Shown here piece after piece: positions 1-11,273 of a stretch of DNA of 64,000 bases (the stretch's first letter is position 1; each line of letters starts with the position of its first letter). A program made the position numbers and the translations under genes. Origin of the DNA: Sipunculus nudus. Its lineage: Eukaryota; Annelida; Sipuncula; Golfingiida; Sipunculidae. The notes beneath the pieces were generated by a model. The model was not told the origin of the DNA. It made no database searches and saw only the letters and a list, made by a program, of their open reading frames with translations. The DNA is taken from contig CM049308.1 of NCBI GenBank assembly GCA_026874595.1, forward strand, positions 25,448,367 to 25,512,366. Reading direction: 5' to 3'.

Positions 1-1130
1 ATTTGCGAAGGATGCGAATGTCGAAAAAATGTCGAAGTCCAACATTCGTATTTTAGGCTCCAAGCTTCGCAAAACATGTGCGGGGATTCGGATGCTTCGT
101 CAATTGTTCGCAGGAGTCGCATTTCATTCGGCGGGTATTTAAAAAAAGTTTGGAATTTCTTGAGAAATTTTCAAGCAGCCCAGCCTGGGCCGTGATTTGT
201 TCGTGAATTGCTATCGAAAATATCTAAAAACCTTCGTCATATGCGCACGACATTCTCACGACGTGAAGGTTTTTCGCAACATCATCGTGAGACAGTAAAC
301 AGATTCCGACAGTTTGGAGAATGTCTCGAGAATGCGGCGAAGTTCATCCGATCTTTCTCCACTTATTCACAATTCCGCGTACACACGAGCAAACGCGAGC
401 GCAGGGTGTCGGTCGAATCACAGGCGCTTTAATCCCTATTTATAATAGTCTTCATATCTCCAATGTTCTTAGAGACATTACGACGAAATAAGGTCAAACG
501 ACCCAATAATAAAACGGTAATACCGTGTTATCACTTGTAATATGACGAGGTAGCACCTCGGCCAAAACCTTTTATGCGATAATGAGGGAAGTTACGTTCT
601 CGGCCTGCTTAATCTCGCTTTATCTTTATGCATAATCCATATGATCGTTCAATACAACGGAGTTGCAGAATCAAATCCATTAAATTTTCATTGTTTTCAA
701 CCATCAAAACAACCTACCTTGATAACCTTTCGAGGTGATGTCTGAATTTCGATGCCATCCATTCCAAACGGTGCATATGTACATATGTACGAATGTCGCA
801 GGACGTCCGTTACTCGCTAAATATGCGCAAAAAAGTTTGCATGTGTTGCGGAATGTCTGCACGAATGTTGCCCGAGATTCCTGCGACATCCCTGTTCTTC
901 GTATTAGAGTCGTATGTTCTTCCCGCTTGTGGACTTTCAACGCTGCACACAATATTCGAACAAACGTTGTGAGAATTTCGCACAATATGCTCAAGAATGG
1001 TTTACGGCTCGATTGTCGCAAAGCATTTGGAGAAAAACCTTCTCTGAATGTTTTAATTTGCCATTTTTTTTCGAAATTGGCATTCTTCACAAAATGTTTG
1101 CATGTCCGGTGAAACTCTGCTTTACTCATT
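1..1130. repeat. Imperfect foldback repeat (arms about 1-450 and 740-1130)
   Basis: The left part and the reverse complement of the right part share diverged stretches, for example around the word aaggtttttc at about 262 and its complement near 1040. Short reading frames in the two arms (208-432 on + and 704-1129 on -) share fragments such as TF..REGFS and VH..KRE, which is best explained by nucleotide homology between the arms. Words of the type cgaatgtcgc recur in both. No target duplication can be placed because the left arm may run off the window. This is probably a degraded transposable element with long inverted arms. No gene is called here. Confidence 0.4.
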
Positions 1131-1164
1131 TCCGGTTTGGTAGAAGAACTTCAGACATCTAACT

Positions 1165-1303
1165 GTATGTAGAATTTTGGGTTCGTAGGTCCAACGGTTA
1201 CGAAACGTGCCTTGTTGACAGGCCGGACGGATAGACGGCTGGCCGGACGACGGACAAAGGACCATCGCTTCAGCTTAAATGACTAATAGTCAGCTGGGCT
1301 AAA
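1165..1303 (-). repeat. Head of a family A hairpin-capped repeat, reverse orientation
   Basis: Read on the minus strand this begins with the family A signature: AGCCCAGCTGAC, a short spacer, GTCATTTAAGCT, then a GTCCGTCGTCCGGCC run and a 'caaggcac...cgtaaccgtt' block. The same order is seen at 4080, 9297, 11186 and 12669 on the plus strand. Only the first ~140 bp are present, so the copy is truncated. Confidence 0.6.
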
Positions 1304-1715
1304 AAGACTGTCAGATGCAGCTTTATGATTGCACGGGTACCTTGTTCTGTACATGCAATAGTGCTGCGAACTAAAATAACTGATGGACAAGACGAGATAA
1401 CATCAGTCGTGACGATGTAGATAGTGATATATAGGAAGAGCTCGATCCTCGTGATTAAAACTTAAGAGTTACCGTCAGTTTGGAACGTTTTGAATAAACA
1501 TACTTGTCTTTTGCACGATGTCATATATTCTGTAAATGTTTTAATATCATTATTGATATGCTTAATATTGCAAAGCAATATCAGCGGCCATCTTCGCAGC
1601 TATATTACGATAATTTTTAAAATCCTGGCCAGAAATATATTTAAATTAGTACCAGGTTCATGGTATGTTAACTTTCAGTCTCTAAATAAGCTCCTGTTGT
1701 TTAAGGTAAAGCCAA
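1304..1715. other. No gene recognised
   Basis: AT-rich intergenic sequence. A 113-codon open frame at 1490-1831 runs into the SINE below and shows no domain or protein-like composition. Confidence 0.5.
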
Positions 1716-1905
1716 GGACCCTGTGGACTAGCGGTAGCGCAGCACGGGAGGTCGTGAGTTCAAATCTCAGCAGAAGAGTGGTGAGATTTTTCACCGTGCG
1801 CAGTAGGTTGCATAGGAATGTTGTGCCGTAAGCCCTGAATTACTCACAAACGAGTGCATTTTTGGGTGTTCCTCGGAGTTATAAACCAACATTGATTACA
1901 CAACC
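1716..1905 (+). mobile_element. tRNA-derived SINE
   Basis: The block has an A-box-like stretch (ggactagcggtagcgcag) followed about 30 bp later by a B-box (gagttcaaatctc, matching the GWTCRANNC core). These are the internal RNA polymerase III promoter elements, at tRNA-like spacing. No clean tRNA cloverleaf can be drawn, and the following ~130 bp (gtgcgcagtaggtt...) is not tRNA-like, which is the layout of a SINE head plus body. No poly(A) tail or target duplication is clear, so the boundaries are approximate. Confidence 0.6.
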
Positions 1906-2269
1906 TGGACCAACGGGCGCAGTAGACACCGGGCAGATATGCATACTTTGCTTAATAATTAGAAGAGACAGAATACGAAAATAGAGGCGGTTTCCTCCAC
2001 CAAAAAAAATATTTTGTTAAAAAAACTTTCGGTCTATTTATAAGGCCTTTGCATGAAATCAATGTCGACACATTTCTATACATTTGGTTGCCAAAATAAG
2101 CTTTTTTCATACTTCTTGTTGGTCGTTTTGCCTGCAAATCTAACTCTAATAGATCCTTGGTTGTAAATAATAACGTAATCAATAAATTCCTGTGCTAAAA
2201 CGACAGTCATGATACGTCATGCACACCACATTTTAATTTACCACAAAAATAATTATTATATATGTTCTT
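1906..2269. other. No gene recognised
   Basis: AT-rich sequence with no convincing coding frame, and no repeat shared with the rest of the window that I could see. Confidence 0.5.
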
Positions 2270-3880
2270 TAGCTCATTTGAATGAAAATTTGGCTTATAA
2301 TCAAGGAACTGTTTCTTCCTTGTCCACAATAATACACATAATAAGTACCTTTGCCGAGTGAAATCCATATTAGCCCTTTACGTATTAGCATATATAGACC
2401 ATTTAATGGCAAGGATATGTTTATTTCACATTTAGCGGCCATCTTGAATATCTTCTCAAAACCCTCAATATGCCAGAGTTGCTTCATCAAAATTTGAATT
2501 CAGTACCCTTAAATTCGATTATGACTATAAAAAAAACAATGAGCTTACGATAAAAGAAGGTCGTGCCTCTGGCACCCTGAGTAATATAAATTTTCACATT
2601 TTGCAGATGAGTCCTGTGCAGAGCAGGCAAAGATGTAATTAATTATACATAAAGAGGGACACACCCGTTGTGATCTTTCCTTTTGCAAAGTAATTAAGCG
2701 ATGGCAATAATTACCGCTGATGCAATGCTCGGCCATACTAACCTGCCCTACATCCTGAACAGTCAGCACTGCCACCATTACCTCAACAATCATTTTCATC
2801 CACAGCTAAAATATAAGACATCTAATTCCTTCAGTTCCATTACGTTATTTGTAAAAAAGAGTAGCAACATTTATGACGTTTAAAGGATATTTGCCTATAA
2901 AACCCCATAACTATTTTGTGAAGCATAAACACCAAGAGTGCAAATGACTAATGGCTTTTGTGCTTTTGGCATTGATAATGTAGTATTATTGGTTGGCCAT
3001 CATGAGATAAATCAGTTGTATTTTAAGCAATATCGGATCAAAATGTTATATTCTGGGGAAAAAACTACAAATGGCAACTTTATTAAGTCCTGTTACAAGT
3101 ATGTCAGCCCATTCCTTTGTACTCTTGTTTCGGCCCAGTAAATCCCGTGCATGGTATGCTTTTGGGAAAGGTCACTGTATGTCGTATTACCCATTTAATG
3201 TATAACATGTACATAAAAGACAGTACATGTGGAAAAAACACAACCCCGGACTAATGTATTTTGTTGGTTATACAGAGACGCGTGTGGACTTATTCAACCG
3301 TGTGTGGCTGTATTAATGGAAGACCAAGCATGTTTGTATTCTACTGAGTGGTTCTAAAATAAAGAAAAAAAAAATGTACATTTGTGCTTGTTATACAATG
3401 GCCAAGTTGTACTGCCTTAACATAGGTTTAGTATGTGCCACTTACCTATAATTCTCTAATTAATATATTAAATTTGCTGTGGTTTTATGCTCTTGTATGT
3501 CGAGTGTTTTCGGTGGCCATTTATTCCTACGGCTAAAGGTACTTTCATGCCAAAGGGAACATGACTTGAAGAAAACAGCATAATTTATGCACTTATTCCA
3601 ACGTCTATACACCCCAACAGACTCGCTTGACTGATCATGCATGAACCTAATTCGTGAGAAATCAGACCGTTTCCTGCGGAGGACTTCCAAATGCGCAAAA
3701 AATACTTCTTTTACGAGTAAAGCATTTTCTGCTTGGTTTCACGTACATCTATGGGTTCAGTGTCAAAAGGGAATAGGTTTGTATACCTACTACTTATATT
3801 TATATGAATCACCTCACATGGTCTTAAGTAAAAACCGTGGAACAAATCAAAAGTGGCGACAATAGGGACAGTTAATTACC
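2270..3880 (+). repeat. Interspersed ~1.5 kb repeat, copy 1
   Basis: Much of this stretch is found again in reverse orientation at about 40590-42000. Shared landmarks include ggttggccatcatgagata (about 2993 here), gaattcagtaccct (about 2499), the block around 'cggccatactaacctgccct' (about 2730), and an end block near 3640 reading gaacctaattcgtgagaaat. A partial third copy lies at 5430-5700. The short open frames inside are in different registers in each copy and are not conserved as protein. This is probably a non-autonomous DNA transposon, but its exact termini were not determined. Confidence 0.65.
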
Positions 3881-4075
3881 AAAAGGTATGTGAGGATAAA
3901 GATAAACACTTTTATTGTTTTCGTAAAATTAAACAAATTATAATTTGTTGTCAGCATAGCGTTTTGGAGTTTTTTTTGAGCACATAATGAATAATAATAA
4001 AAACGTTATGAGAGGCCAAATGAATCTATGTAAAACCCAGGTCACTGTGACCTGTATTTTTCGAATAACACACGT
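3881..4075. other. No gene recognised
   Basis: Short AT-rich spacer. It contains the near-palindrome aggtcactgtgacct at about 4040, just upstream of the family A repeat. Confidence 0.4.
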
Positions 4076-5014
4076 TTTTAGCTCAGCTGACTGTTAGTCA
4101 TCTGAGCTTTAGCAATCATTCTTTGTCCGTCGTCCGTCCGGTCGTCCGTCCGTTAACAGGGCACAAATCGTAACCGCTAAACCTAGAATCTTCTTACCTG
4201 ACATCCAGAGAGGTCTATGGAAAATCTCCTGGGAAACCTGAAATTAGGTCTCTGCTACCCATATTCACCCAGCTATGAGGCTCCGAACCACCCCCCAGAA
4301 AAATGGAAAATTTCATACAAAAGCTCAAGTATCTGAATAACTAATGCCTTGATCACCATGATTCTTTGCATGGATATTGATCATGGAGTGTTTCATCAGT
4401 TTCTGCAGACAGGTAGCACCACCTGTATTTTTTTATGCAATGATTATTTTTTTTTACTCTATTTTTGAGACCTTTAAAGATGCGGTCATCTGTTAACAGC
4501 GCACAAATCATATTGATTGGACTTAGAATCTTTCAACTTGACTTCCTTGAAGGTCCATGAAAAGTCTCCAAGGAAACCTGAATTAGGTCTCTCTTACCCA
4601 TACCATTTGAGCTATTGCGCTCAAAAGTGCCCTCACAACAATTAAAAGTTTTAAACAAAAGCAGTGCACAAATCATAACCTTTGGACCTAGAATCTTCTG
4701 ATTTTACATCCAGGGAGGTCCATAATAAGTCTCCTTGCAAACTTGAAATTATAGGTGTCTATAACTCATATTTTCCAATTTATGCGGCATGTTTGAGGAC
4801 CCCAGAAATAATGCAAAATTCACACACATTGCGAGATTCTCCAGGAACTGGTGAATGGATTGTCCTAAAATTTGGTGTGCTTATGCGTCTTAATGAACTT
4901 TAGCTAATTTACATGAATGATAGTGCCACTTCCATTATCTTAATTAGTTCCCTATGCAAGCACATATTGTCAACATGTCAGTCGGCTGAGCGTCATGACC
5001 CATGGGTCACTTGT
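4076..5014 (+). repeat. Family A hairpin-capped repeat
   Basis: Starts with AGCTCAGCTGAC, a short loop, GTCATCTGAGCT (4080-4108), then a GTCCGTCGTCCGTCCG run. The body carries three diverged internal units with 'gcacaaatc.taacc...tagaatcttc...ggtccatgaaaagtctcc...gaaattaggtctc'. A weakened palindrome (ggtagcaccacc, 4411) sits between units. The 3' end at 4981-5013 has GTCGGCTGAGC, complementary to the start, followed by the palindrome-containing catgacccatgggtcac. The complementary ends suggest a short terminal inverted repeat. Confidence 0.65.
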
Positions 5015-5029
5015 ATGTGTTTTAATACA

Positions 5030-5975
5030 TAACAAATCTGACCTGTGTCATGTCAGTATTCTGGGCTGCAAATCAAAACACTGATCTCTAAAACTAAAAC
5101 ATTTTGGATCAACTGCACATGTAACATTGTTAGAATATTCAAACGCAACATCCAGGCAGGTTTGTGGACATTGTGACAAGCGCCTGTGCCCGCCGCACAA
5201 TCTTGTGAACACACCTGTCTTTCTGGGCCTCTGGCCTATGGGTTACTTGGCCCGCGAGCCATCATTAAAAACGAAATGTACTAACATTGGTGCTGTGCAT
5301 TCCTCGCTGGGCTGGTAACCGTTTTTCTAGCAACGGATATATGGCTACGATAAAATAGTCTTATTGCCATAAGAAGTCGATGAAGCGGGTACAAGACGGA
5401 AGTGCAATGCGCTATTATTTAATAAATGTAATGAGCCCTATGCAGAGCAGAGACAGGTGTAATTAATTATACGTACATACAGACGGACACACCCTATTTG
5501 ATCTGTATTTGTACACAGGGAAGCGATGGCAATGACTACCTTTGACGTAATGCTCGGCCGTTCACCCCAACATTATCACTTGACTGAACTTTAAATAAAC
5601 CTGATCATGAATAAACCTAATTCGTAGGAAATCAGACCGTGGTCTGCGGGGGACTTCCAGAAGCGTCAGAAATGCTTCTTTTTTACGAGTAAAGCATTTC
5701 TGCTTGGTTAACATGATACTGTATCATCTTACACTCGATATTTATCTTTTATATAACAGAGAGAATTGAAAATGTAGTTTACATCAGGATATATATAAAT
5801 CTTTGGGTTCAATGTCAAAAGGGAATAGTTTTTTATACATATATTTACATGAATCACGCTAGTTTTGTTGTTTTATCACCTAACAAATCCGATTTGTGTC
5901 AGTGTTCTGAGCTGCAAAACAAAACATTGCACTGATCCCTAAAACTCAAACGTTATGCATCAACTGCACATATAT
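5030..5975. repeat. Composite of older repeats, including a direct pair
   Basis: A ~80 bp block at 5040-5125 (ctgggctgcaaatcaaaac...actgcacatgta) returns at about 5898-5975 in the same orientation. Between them, 5430-5700 is a partial copy of the 2.27-3.88 kb repeat (gcagagacaggtgtaatt; gaaatcagaccgtggtctgc). The stretch at 5190-5310 resembles 44690-44830 weakly. No gene is called. Confidence 0.45.
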
Positions 5976-6168
5976 AGCAGGTACCATTAACAAAATATTA
6001 AGAAAACTGGGATAGAGTGTTCCTAACAACTTTTGCGAACACAGGTGCATAATTAACATTTTCAGCTGTATTTCCTCATGGTTTTTCGGACATAAAGTTT
6101 ATTTCATTACCAACCAAACAGTGACATCCGTGAAATGTAGCAATTTTCGTAGAAAATTAATTTAATAT
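5976..6168. other. No gene recognised
   Basis: AT-rich spacer with nothing supportable. Confidence 0.4.
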
Positions 6169-6495
6169 GCCCATCGATATGATGGGGCGTATTATGGTAC
6201 ACCTACGGTCCGTCCGTTTGTCCGGTTGTTCACTTTTAGTCTCGCCTCGATATCATAAGAGCTTACCAGAGCTTTGACGGATTTTCACGATACTCGTCAT
6301 AACTACTTACAATAGCTGATCTAAAGCCCGAGTTCGATTATGGCAAAATTTACGCATATTTAATAAGGTCAGGCGGTCACTAGGCTACTTTGTGTTGTCG
6401 ATAATATGCCAGGAACAGATGGATAAAATATCATTCTATATAATATCTCGCCCAAGTTCGAATTTAAACTCCATGCTTATTTGATGAGGTAAGAG
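6169..6495 (+). repeat. Family B hairpin-capped repeat, truncated
   Basis: Begins with the inverted pair GCCCATC / GATGGGGC, then 'gtattatggta', a gtccgtccgtttgtccgg run and 'cgcctcgatatcataag'. Body words such as 'acgcatatttaataaggtcag' recur in the copies at 28001 and 30401. It stops next to the Toll-like receptor relic. Confidence 0.6.
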
Positions 6496-6499
6496 GCCC

Positions 6500-8450
6500 C
6501 CTTTTTTAATGGCAACAGTCCCCGCTCTCTGTGTTGTACAACCTTTAGATAAACGGCAATTAAACCTTATCGCTCTTGTTGAACGAAATATGAATGAGCA
6601 TACTCCGTCTCGAATTGGAACTACATGTAGTTACTTTTCAATAATCTTTTGGTCGCAAATAGAATACAACGGAGGCTTCTGGAAATACAGTTAATTATAT
6701 TTTCAGATATGTTTCTTCCAAGTCCAGGTCTTGGTTACTCATGTTAGGCAAGAGCTGGTTAAGAAGTCACCATGCATCCTCGCTGTTATTGACAATAAAG
6801 CATCAGATTCATTATCTACTCTGACTGCGTGTTTCTTCTTTGATACAACGTAGTATTTGAACATATAGCCAAGGAAAAGTATTTGTACCTATTCCGCATC
6901 ATGACTAAAGCGACGATTAACATGACCAATGAGGCTGCATAGATGATGAACGGAAGCCGTGGCGTACGTGTACCTGGATGTACAGATGTACTATTTTGAG
7001 ACTACTTCACGTGGAACCATCCGCCAATGAACACGTTACTCTTTCCAAGGAAGAGGTTACATTTCCTTTGTAACCAGTGAATTTGACACCTTATTCCATT
7101 AGATCTAAAACAATCTTTATGTTCCAGTAAGAACAAAATAACAGATTTCTACTGAGATCAAATTCTAGGCATTTGATGTGTTCATCTTGATTTTTGCTAT
7201 AAACAATGTTAGAAAGCCCCAAAGATATGTCAGCTGTTGTTATTGAGATTTTACTAAAACACTTATCCAGATACCGCAGTTTGGTGTTTTTTTTTGTTTT
7301 TTTTGCCTAAGGTAGAAATCTAGTTCTCAAAGTTGATAAGTGTAATATAAGGGTTGGCAAAGATGATTAGGCATTGCAGGATAGATCGAGAAGGACTTAG
7401 TTCGTACATTTTAAGAACAAGAGCTAAAAATCTTCTTTCATATAATATGTATGTTTGGCACAGCACCCCCGAACAGATTTTTTTCACGCTGACTTTTCCC
7501 TTAAAAACTACTGGGTCAAAGAAAAGCGCTGCAACGCCACGTAAATTTATATATTTTAGTTTTCTCAAACATAGTAAGATATTTATCGTTATAAAACTTT
7601 CAATATCAACAGTTTGTAGAGTTGTGTTATTACAACAAACGTAATACCGAGTAAAATCGGGATACCAAATGAGATAAATTGAATGATCCATCAACGCTTT
7701 TTTCAGCTCCCTCAGAGTATCTGTGTAAATCCGTCTTCCTGATTCTGCATGCTCAGGGATATAGCTTCTAAACAGAAAAAGAATAGGACCAATTTATATT
7801 GTCCTCGTGAGGTCTTATTTATGCTCCAATGGTCAAGAGCTAAAGTATATGTACGAATAGACCCAAATGTTTATCCACTTTGAACATTCTTGGTAACCTA
7901 TATTGCATGTCGACGATGTCTACATTTGATATATTTTGTAATGCCTGCAGAAACGGGTACCCATCAAACGATTGTATCTTAGCTTGACAACCCCTAAAGC
8001 AGAAAACGGTAAAGCCTCAGCTTTGAGTTCAATTATCCTGTCATCAGATAAGTCTAAATGATTAATCCTGATGAGAGATAGACAGGATTCAGCCTGCTTT
8101 TTGTCTTCACAGCGATCCATTGAGGGAATCACTGGTGAAACCTTATGGAATTAAGCCCTATGATCTCTAAGCTGAGGAGTCATTTCCATTGCCTTAATTT
8201 AGTGAGACCATCTAACGTGCCAGCCCGCACGCTGATGATTCTAATATATGTTAAAAGTAGCTTGATTACATTTGGACAATAAATGATTGCCTTGGTAAAG
8301 TTTTTAAATTATTTTTTTAAAGATCCAGGCCAATGATATCATTTTGCAAGATACATGGACAATCAGGAATCTGGCGTAGATTCAAATTAGAACAGTCGGC
8401 AAAGTAAAGAGTTACATTTAATACTGATCTGGTTTTCAGGCATTGGTTTT
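6500..8450 (-). pseudogene. Toll-like receptor relic (LRRs, membrane segment, TIR pieces)
   Basis: On the minus strand, in the order expected for a Toll-like receptor, several frames together show the following. An LRR N-terminal flank lies at ~8405-8341 (ADCSNLNLRQIPD). An LDL..NNLKTLP repeat follows at ~8340-8295. Two more LRRs lie at ~8260-7970 (LDLSDDRIIELKAEALPF). Another LRR segment is at 7694-7320 (LRKLKYINL). The last LRR (CLEFDLSRNLLFC) and a C-terminal flank lie at ~7240-7040. A hydrophobic helix at ~6961-6895 reads FIIYAASLVMLIVALVMM. TIR fragments are at ~6820-6510: ESDA, then NSEDAW.LLNQLLPNM, then TKRLLKSNY and FETEYAHSYF. Toll-like receptors are innate immune sensors that signal through the TIR domain. 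Stops, at least three frame changes, and loss of the TIR middle section (box 2) show that it is not functional. Which LRR class it belonged to cannot be told. Confidence 0.75.
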
Positions 8451-9293
8451 AAGTGACAGCGGAAATGGGTGTTTTCTGGGTATCGTGCTCTGATGACGAA
8501 TTGCTCTTTCTTACATATATGATAGTATAAGGCTGCACTTTCCATCTTTCATCTGTGATGCCTTGTTTGAAGTCGAACCTAGGATTTTCATATAAGATAT
8601 ATTCAATGGTTATAAGAAATTACGCATGATATCCGCTGAATGCGATTTTCCGTGTAAGTAATTAATTTCCGTTACTTTGCCTCATACAAGGAAACTTATG
8701 ATATTGTGGTCAGCACATTAAACATATGTAAGGTTTCAAGCAGGTCGTTCATTTGGATTCAAGATTCATAATTGGCAGGACCCATCGAATCTGTAAGCAA
8801 AGTAAGTTTTCTCTCTTTTCGATATTAAGTGTACCACATTTACCAAAAGCTTTGATGTCATATCGGTGTACAATTAATAAGCAATTTGATGATACAAAAT
8901 TACCGGTTCATGGTAAAGAATGATCTGGTCACTGGAAACCTGTTTTCTAACTCTAGAAAGTTGAGAAATAAAAGGAGTGAATGTTACTTTAGCTTAAAGA
9001 ATGTTCACTGTTGGCCAGACGAGCTAGATGACGTATTACACGACTAATTAGCTTCTTTACTCTTACAAGAGTCTCATCGTACTTGCATAAAAAGAGAAGC
9101 AATAAATGTACGATATATATAAGCTTCAGCTTCAGTGTTAACTAATTCTTTTTTCAAACAAGGTGAAAATGCATTAGAAAAAATTTCAAGAAACGACCGC
9201 TAGACTTTATAAAAAAAATACACCTGTATTTAAATGAACTCCCTGATAGTGTATTATTAATGACTTCTATTTTTGTCAAGTTTTTTTTTTTTT
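8451..9293. other. No gene recognised
   Basis: AT-rich spacer. It may hold unrecognisable 5' remains of the adjacent receptor relic (signal peptide or first exon), but I could not read a signal sequence here. Confidence 0.4.
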
Positions 9294-10376
9294 TGCTCAG
9301 CTGACTGTAAGTCATATGAGTATATATAGCGATCACCCGGCCGTCCGTCCATTTACCTAACACAGATTGTGGCCATTAGAAATAAATCTTGAAAAATTAA
9401 AATTAGGTCCTGGTTACCTATATATTGCAACCTATAGGCCGGAACATGATTTTGATCACCGAGACAAACGGGAGAACAAATTGTATCCTTTGGGTCTAGA
9501 ATCTTCTTATGTAAAAGTTATGCCGGGCAAATGTCCTTGGAAACACGAAATTAGGTTACTGCCCTATATTCTGCGAGCCATACGAAAAAGAAGTCATTTG
9601 AACAACCCGAATGTCAAATCAATGTATACAAACTGTTGGACCTGAATCATTCTCTTATAAAAGCCAGACAGGTCCTTGGCAAGTCTCCTTTGGATCTTGA
9701 AATTAGGTCAGTGTTACATATATTCTGTAAGTCAAGGTCTCAGGGATATTTCTTTCAACACCTAAAATTAGTTCATGATGCCCTTTACTCTGTGATGTAC
9801 GAGCGGAAAACCTAATTTTGGGGACCAGTAAGTCAGACGTGGCCACAATTTTAAATGTTGGATCCAGAAACGTGATTGTAAGGTATTCTTGGACAACCAA
9901 AATAAGGTCAATGTTACAACATTCTGTGAGCTATGTGACAGATCATGGTTTTTAGGACCCTATTAGTCAGACGGGCACAAATGGTGCCTGTTGGACCAAG
10001 GAACTTAATTAAATAAAGATCCAGAGAAGAACTTGTAAGATCTTCTAAGAAACCCCAAATAAGGTCGATGTGACTCATTATGTGAGTATTAGCACCAGGT
10101 AAGTTGGAAAAACATATAATATATCAGTTGGATATAAATCATAACATCTAAGGAGTTCTTGGTAAAACCTCGGAACACCCTAAATAAGGTCGCTGCATCC
10201 TATTTCTTAAGGCCTTTGGACAAAATGGTTGATTTCATTGATCCTGGAAGTCATTCTGCCCGTTGTTCTCTAACAAATATCATACAATTAATATCATATC
10301 ATACAATTAATAATTAATTCATGCACCACCTGTATGTCAAGTTCGGCTGAGTGTCATGGCCCATGGGCGACATGTT
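9294..10376 (+). repeat. Family A hairpin-capped repeat, long diverged copy
   Basis: Head GCTCAGCTGAC / GTCATATGAG at 9297, then a gtccgtcc run. Four or more weakly conserved internal units follow, with phrases such as 'ttgaaattaggtca' and 'ctattctgtgag'. The 3' module tcggctgagtgtcatggccc at about 10342 matches the end of the 4.08-5.01 kb copy. The palindrome is not preserved here. Confidence 0.55.
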
Positions 10377-11184
10377 TCTTCAGGTGATCAGCCTGCCCTG
10401 ATTCTTCTATGATTTGCAACACTTGTGGATATTTGAACAAAAAGCTATCATCCTATGATCCTAACCTAAATAACCAGGCCAGGTTCAAAATAGATTGTGA
10501 AAAACCGTCAAGCCAAAGAGCTCCCCACCCACATCCATCAACAAATCGCAAATGAAGGCATTGTCGTCAATAGAAATAGCATGAAGTAGGGGTATCCTTT
10601 GGATTATTTAACTATGTATAGATTTTGAAGACACCTGATAGGTTAGTCAACATTTCCGCTTCCACAGTTATGATTCTACATGCCTCACTGTAAGGAAATC
10701 ATAAAAATGAATGATATATAACTACCCATACAAAAAGTAAAGGTTAATCCTGCAATATAACAGACCCTTATTTTTGTCTCTCACAAAATAGTGTGACCAC
10801 ATTTCAATAATAAAATTTGCATGTTAAAGTTGGCGATCCAGGGGATATAATTATATCATATTTTTGTGAGTTTAATATAAATTAATTTGCATTAAGATAC
10901 CGAAAATGACTTTGTATCAAAGACGTTCTGAGCCGACGTCATGAATCCACAGAAATGTATATACATACCATGTTAAACCAAAAGATTATGTGTAATAAAA
11001 ATTAAATTGTATATATCTTTTAATGTAAAATACACAGATTTACCTATAAGTATCAACATTTTACAAGATTTAATACAAGTTGACGACATTGTGCCACCTA
11101 AAAAAAAAAAATTGTCGAGTGTAAGTGAATTTGACTGATCACGTGTACTATTGCTCAATTCAGCTTTGTTCTAATGTATTTTTA
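10377..11184. other. No gene recognised
   Basis: AT-rich sequence. The word gtgtgaccacat at 10790 is also the core of the tandem array at 13.15-13.86 kb. Confidence 0.4.
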
Positions 11185-11238
11185 GCTCAGCTGACTGAAA
11201 GTCATCTGAGCTATAGCAATCACTCTTTGTCCGTCGTC

Positions 11239-11273
<35 letters not shown>

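Noticed and set aside
704-1129. 141-codon minus-strand open frame
   Set aside because: It lies in a diverged inverted repeat and overlaps a plus-strand open frame of similar length. The shared peptide words are explained by nucleotide similarity of the arms.
7354-7644. 96-codon plus-strand frame
   Set aside because: It is antisense to the Toll-like receptor relic, whose minus-strand frame carries the LRR-like residues.
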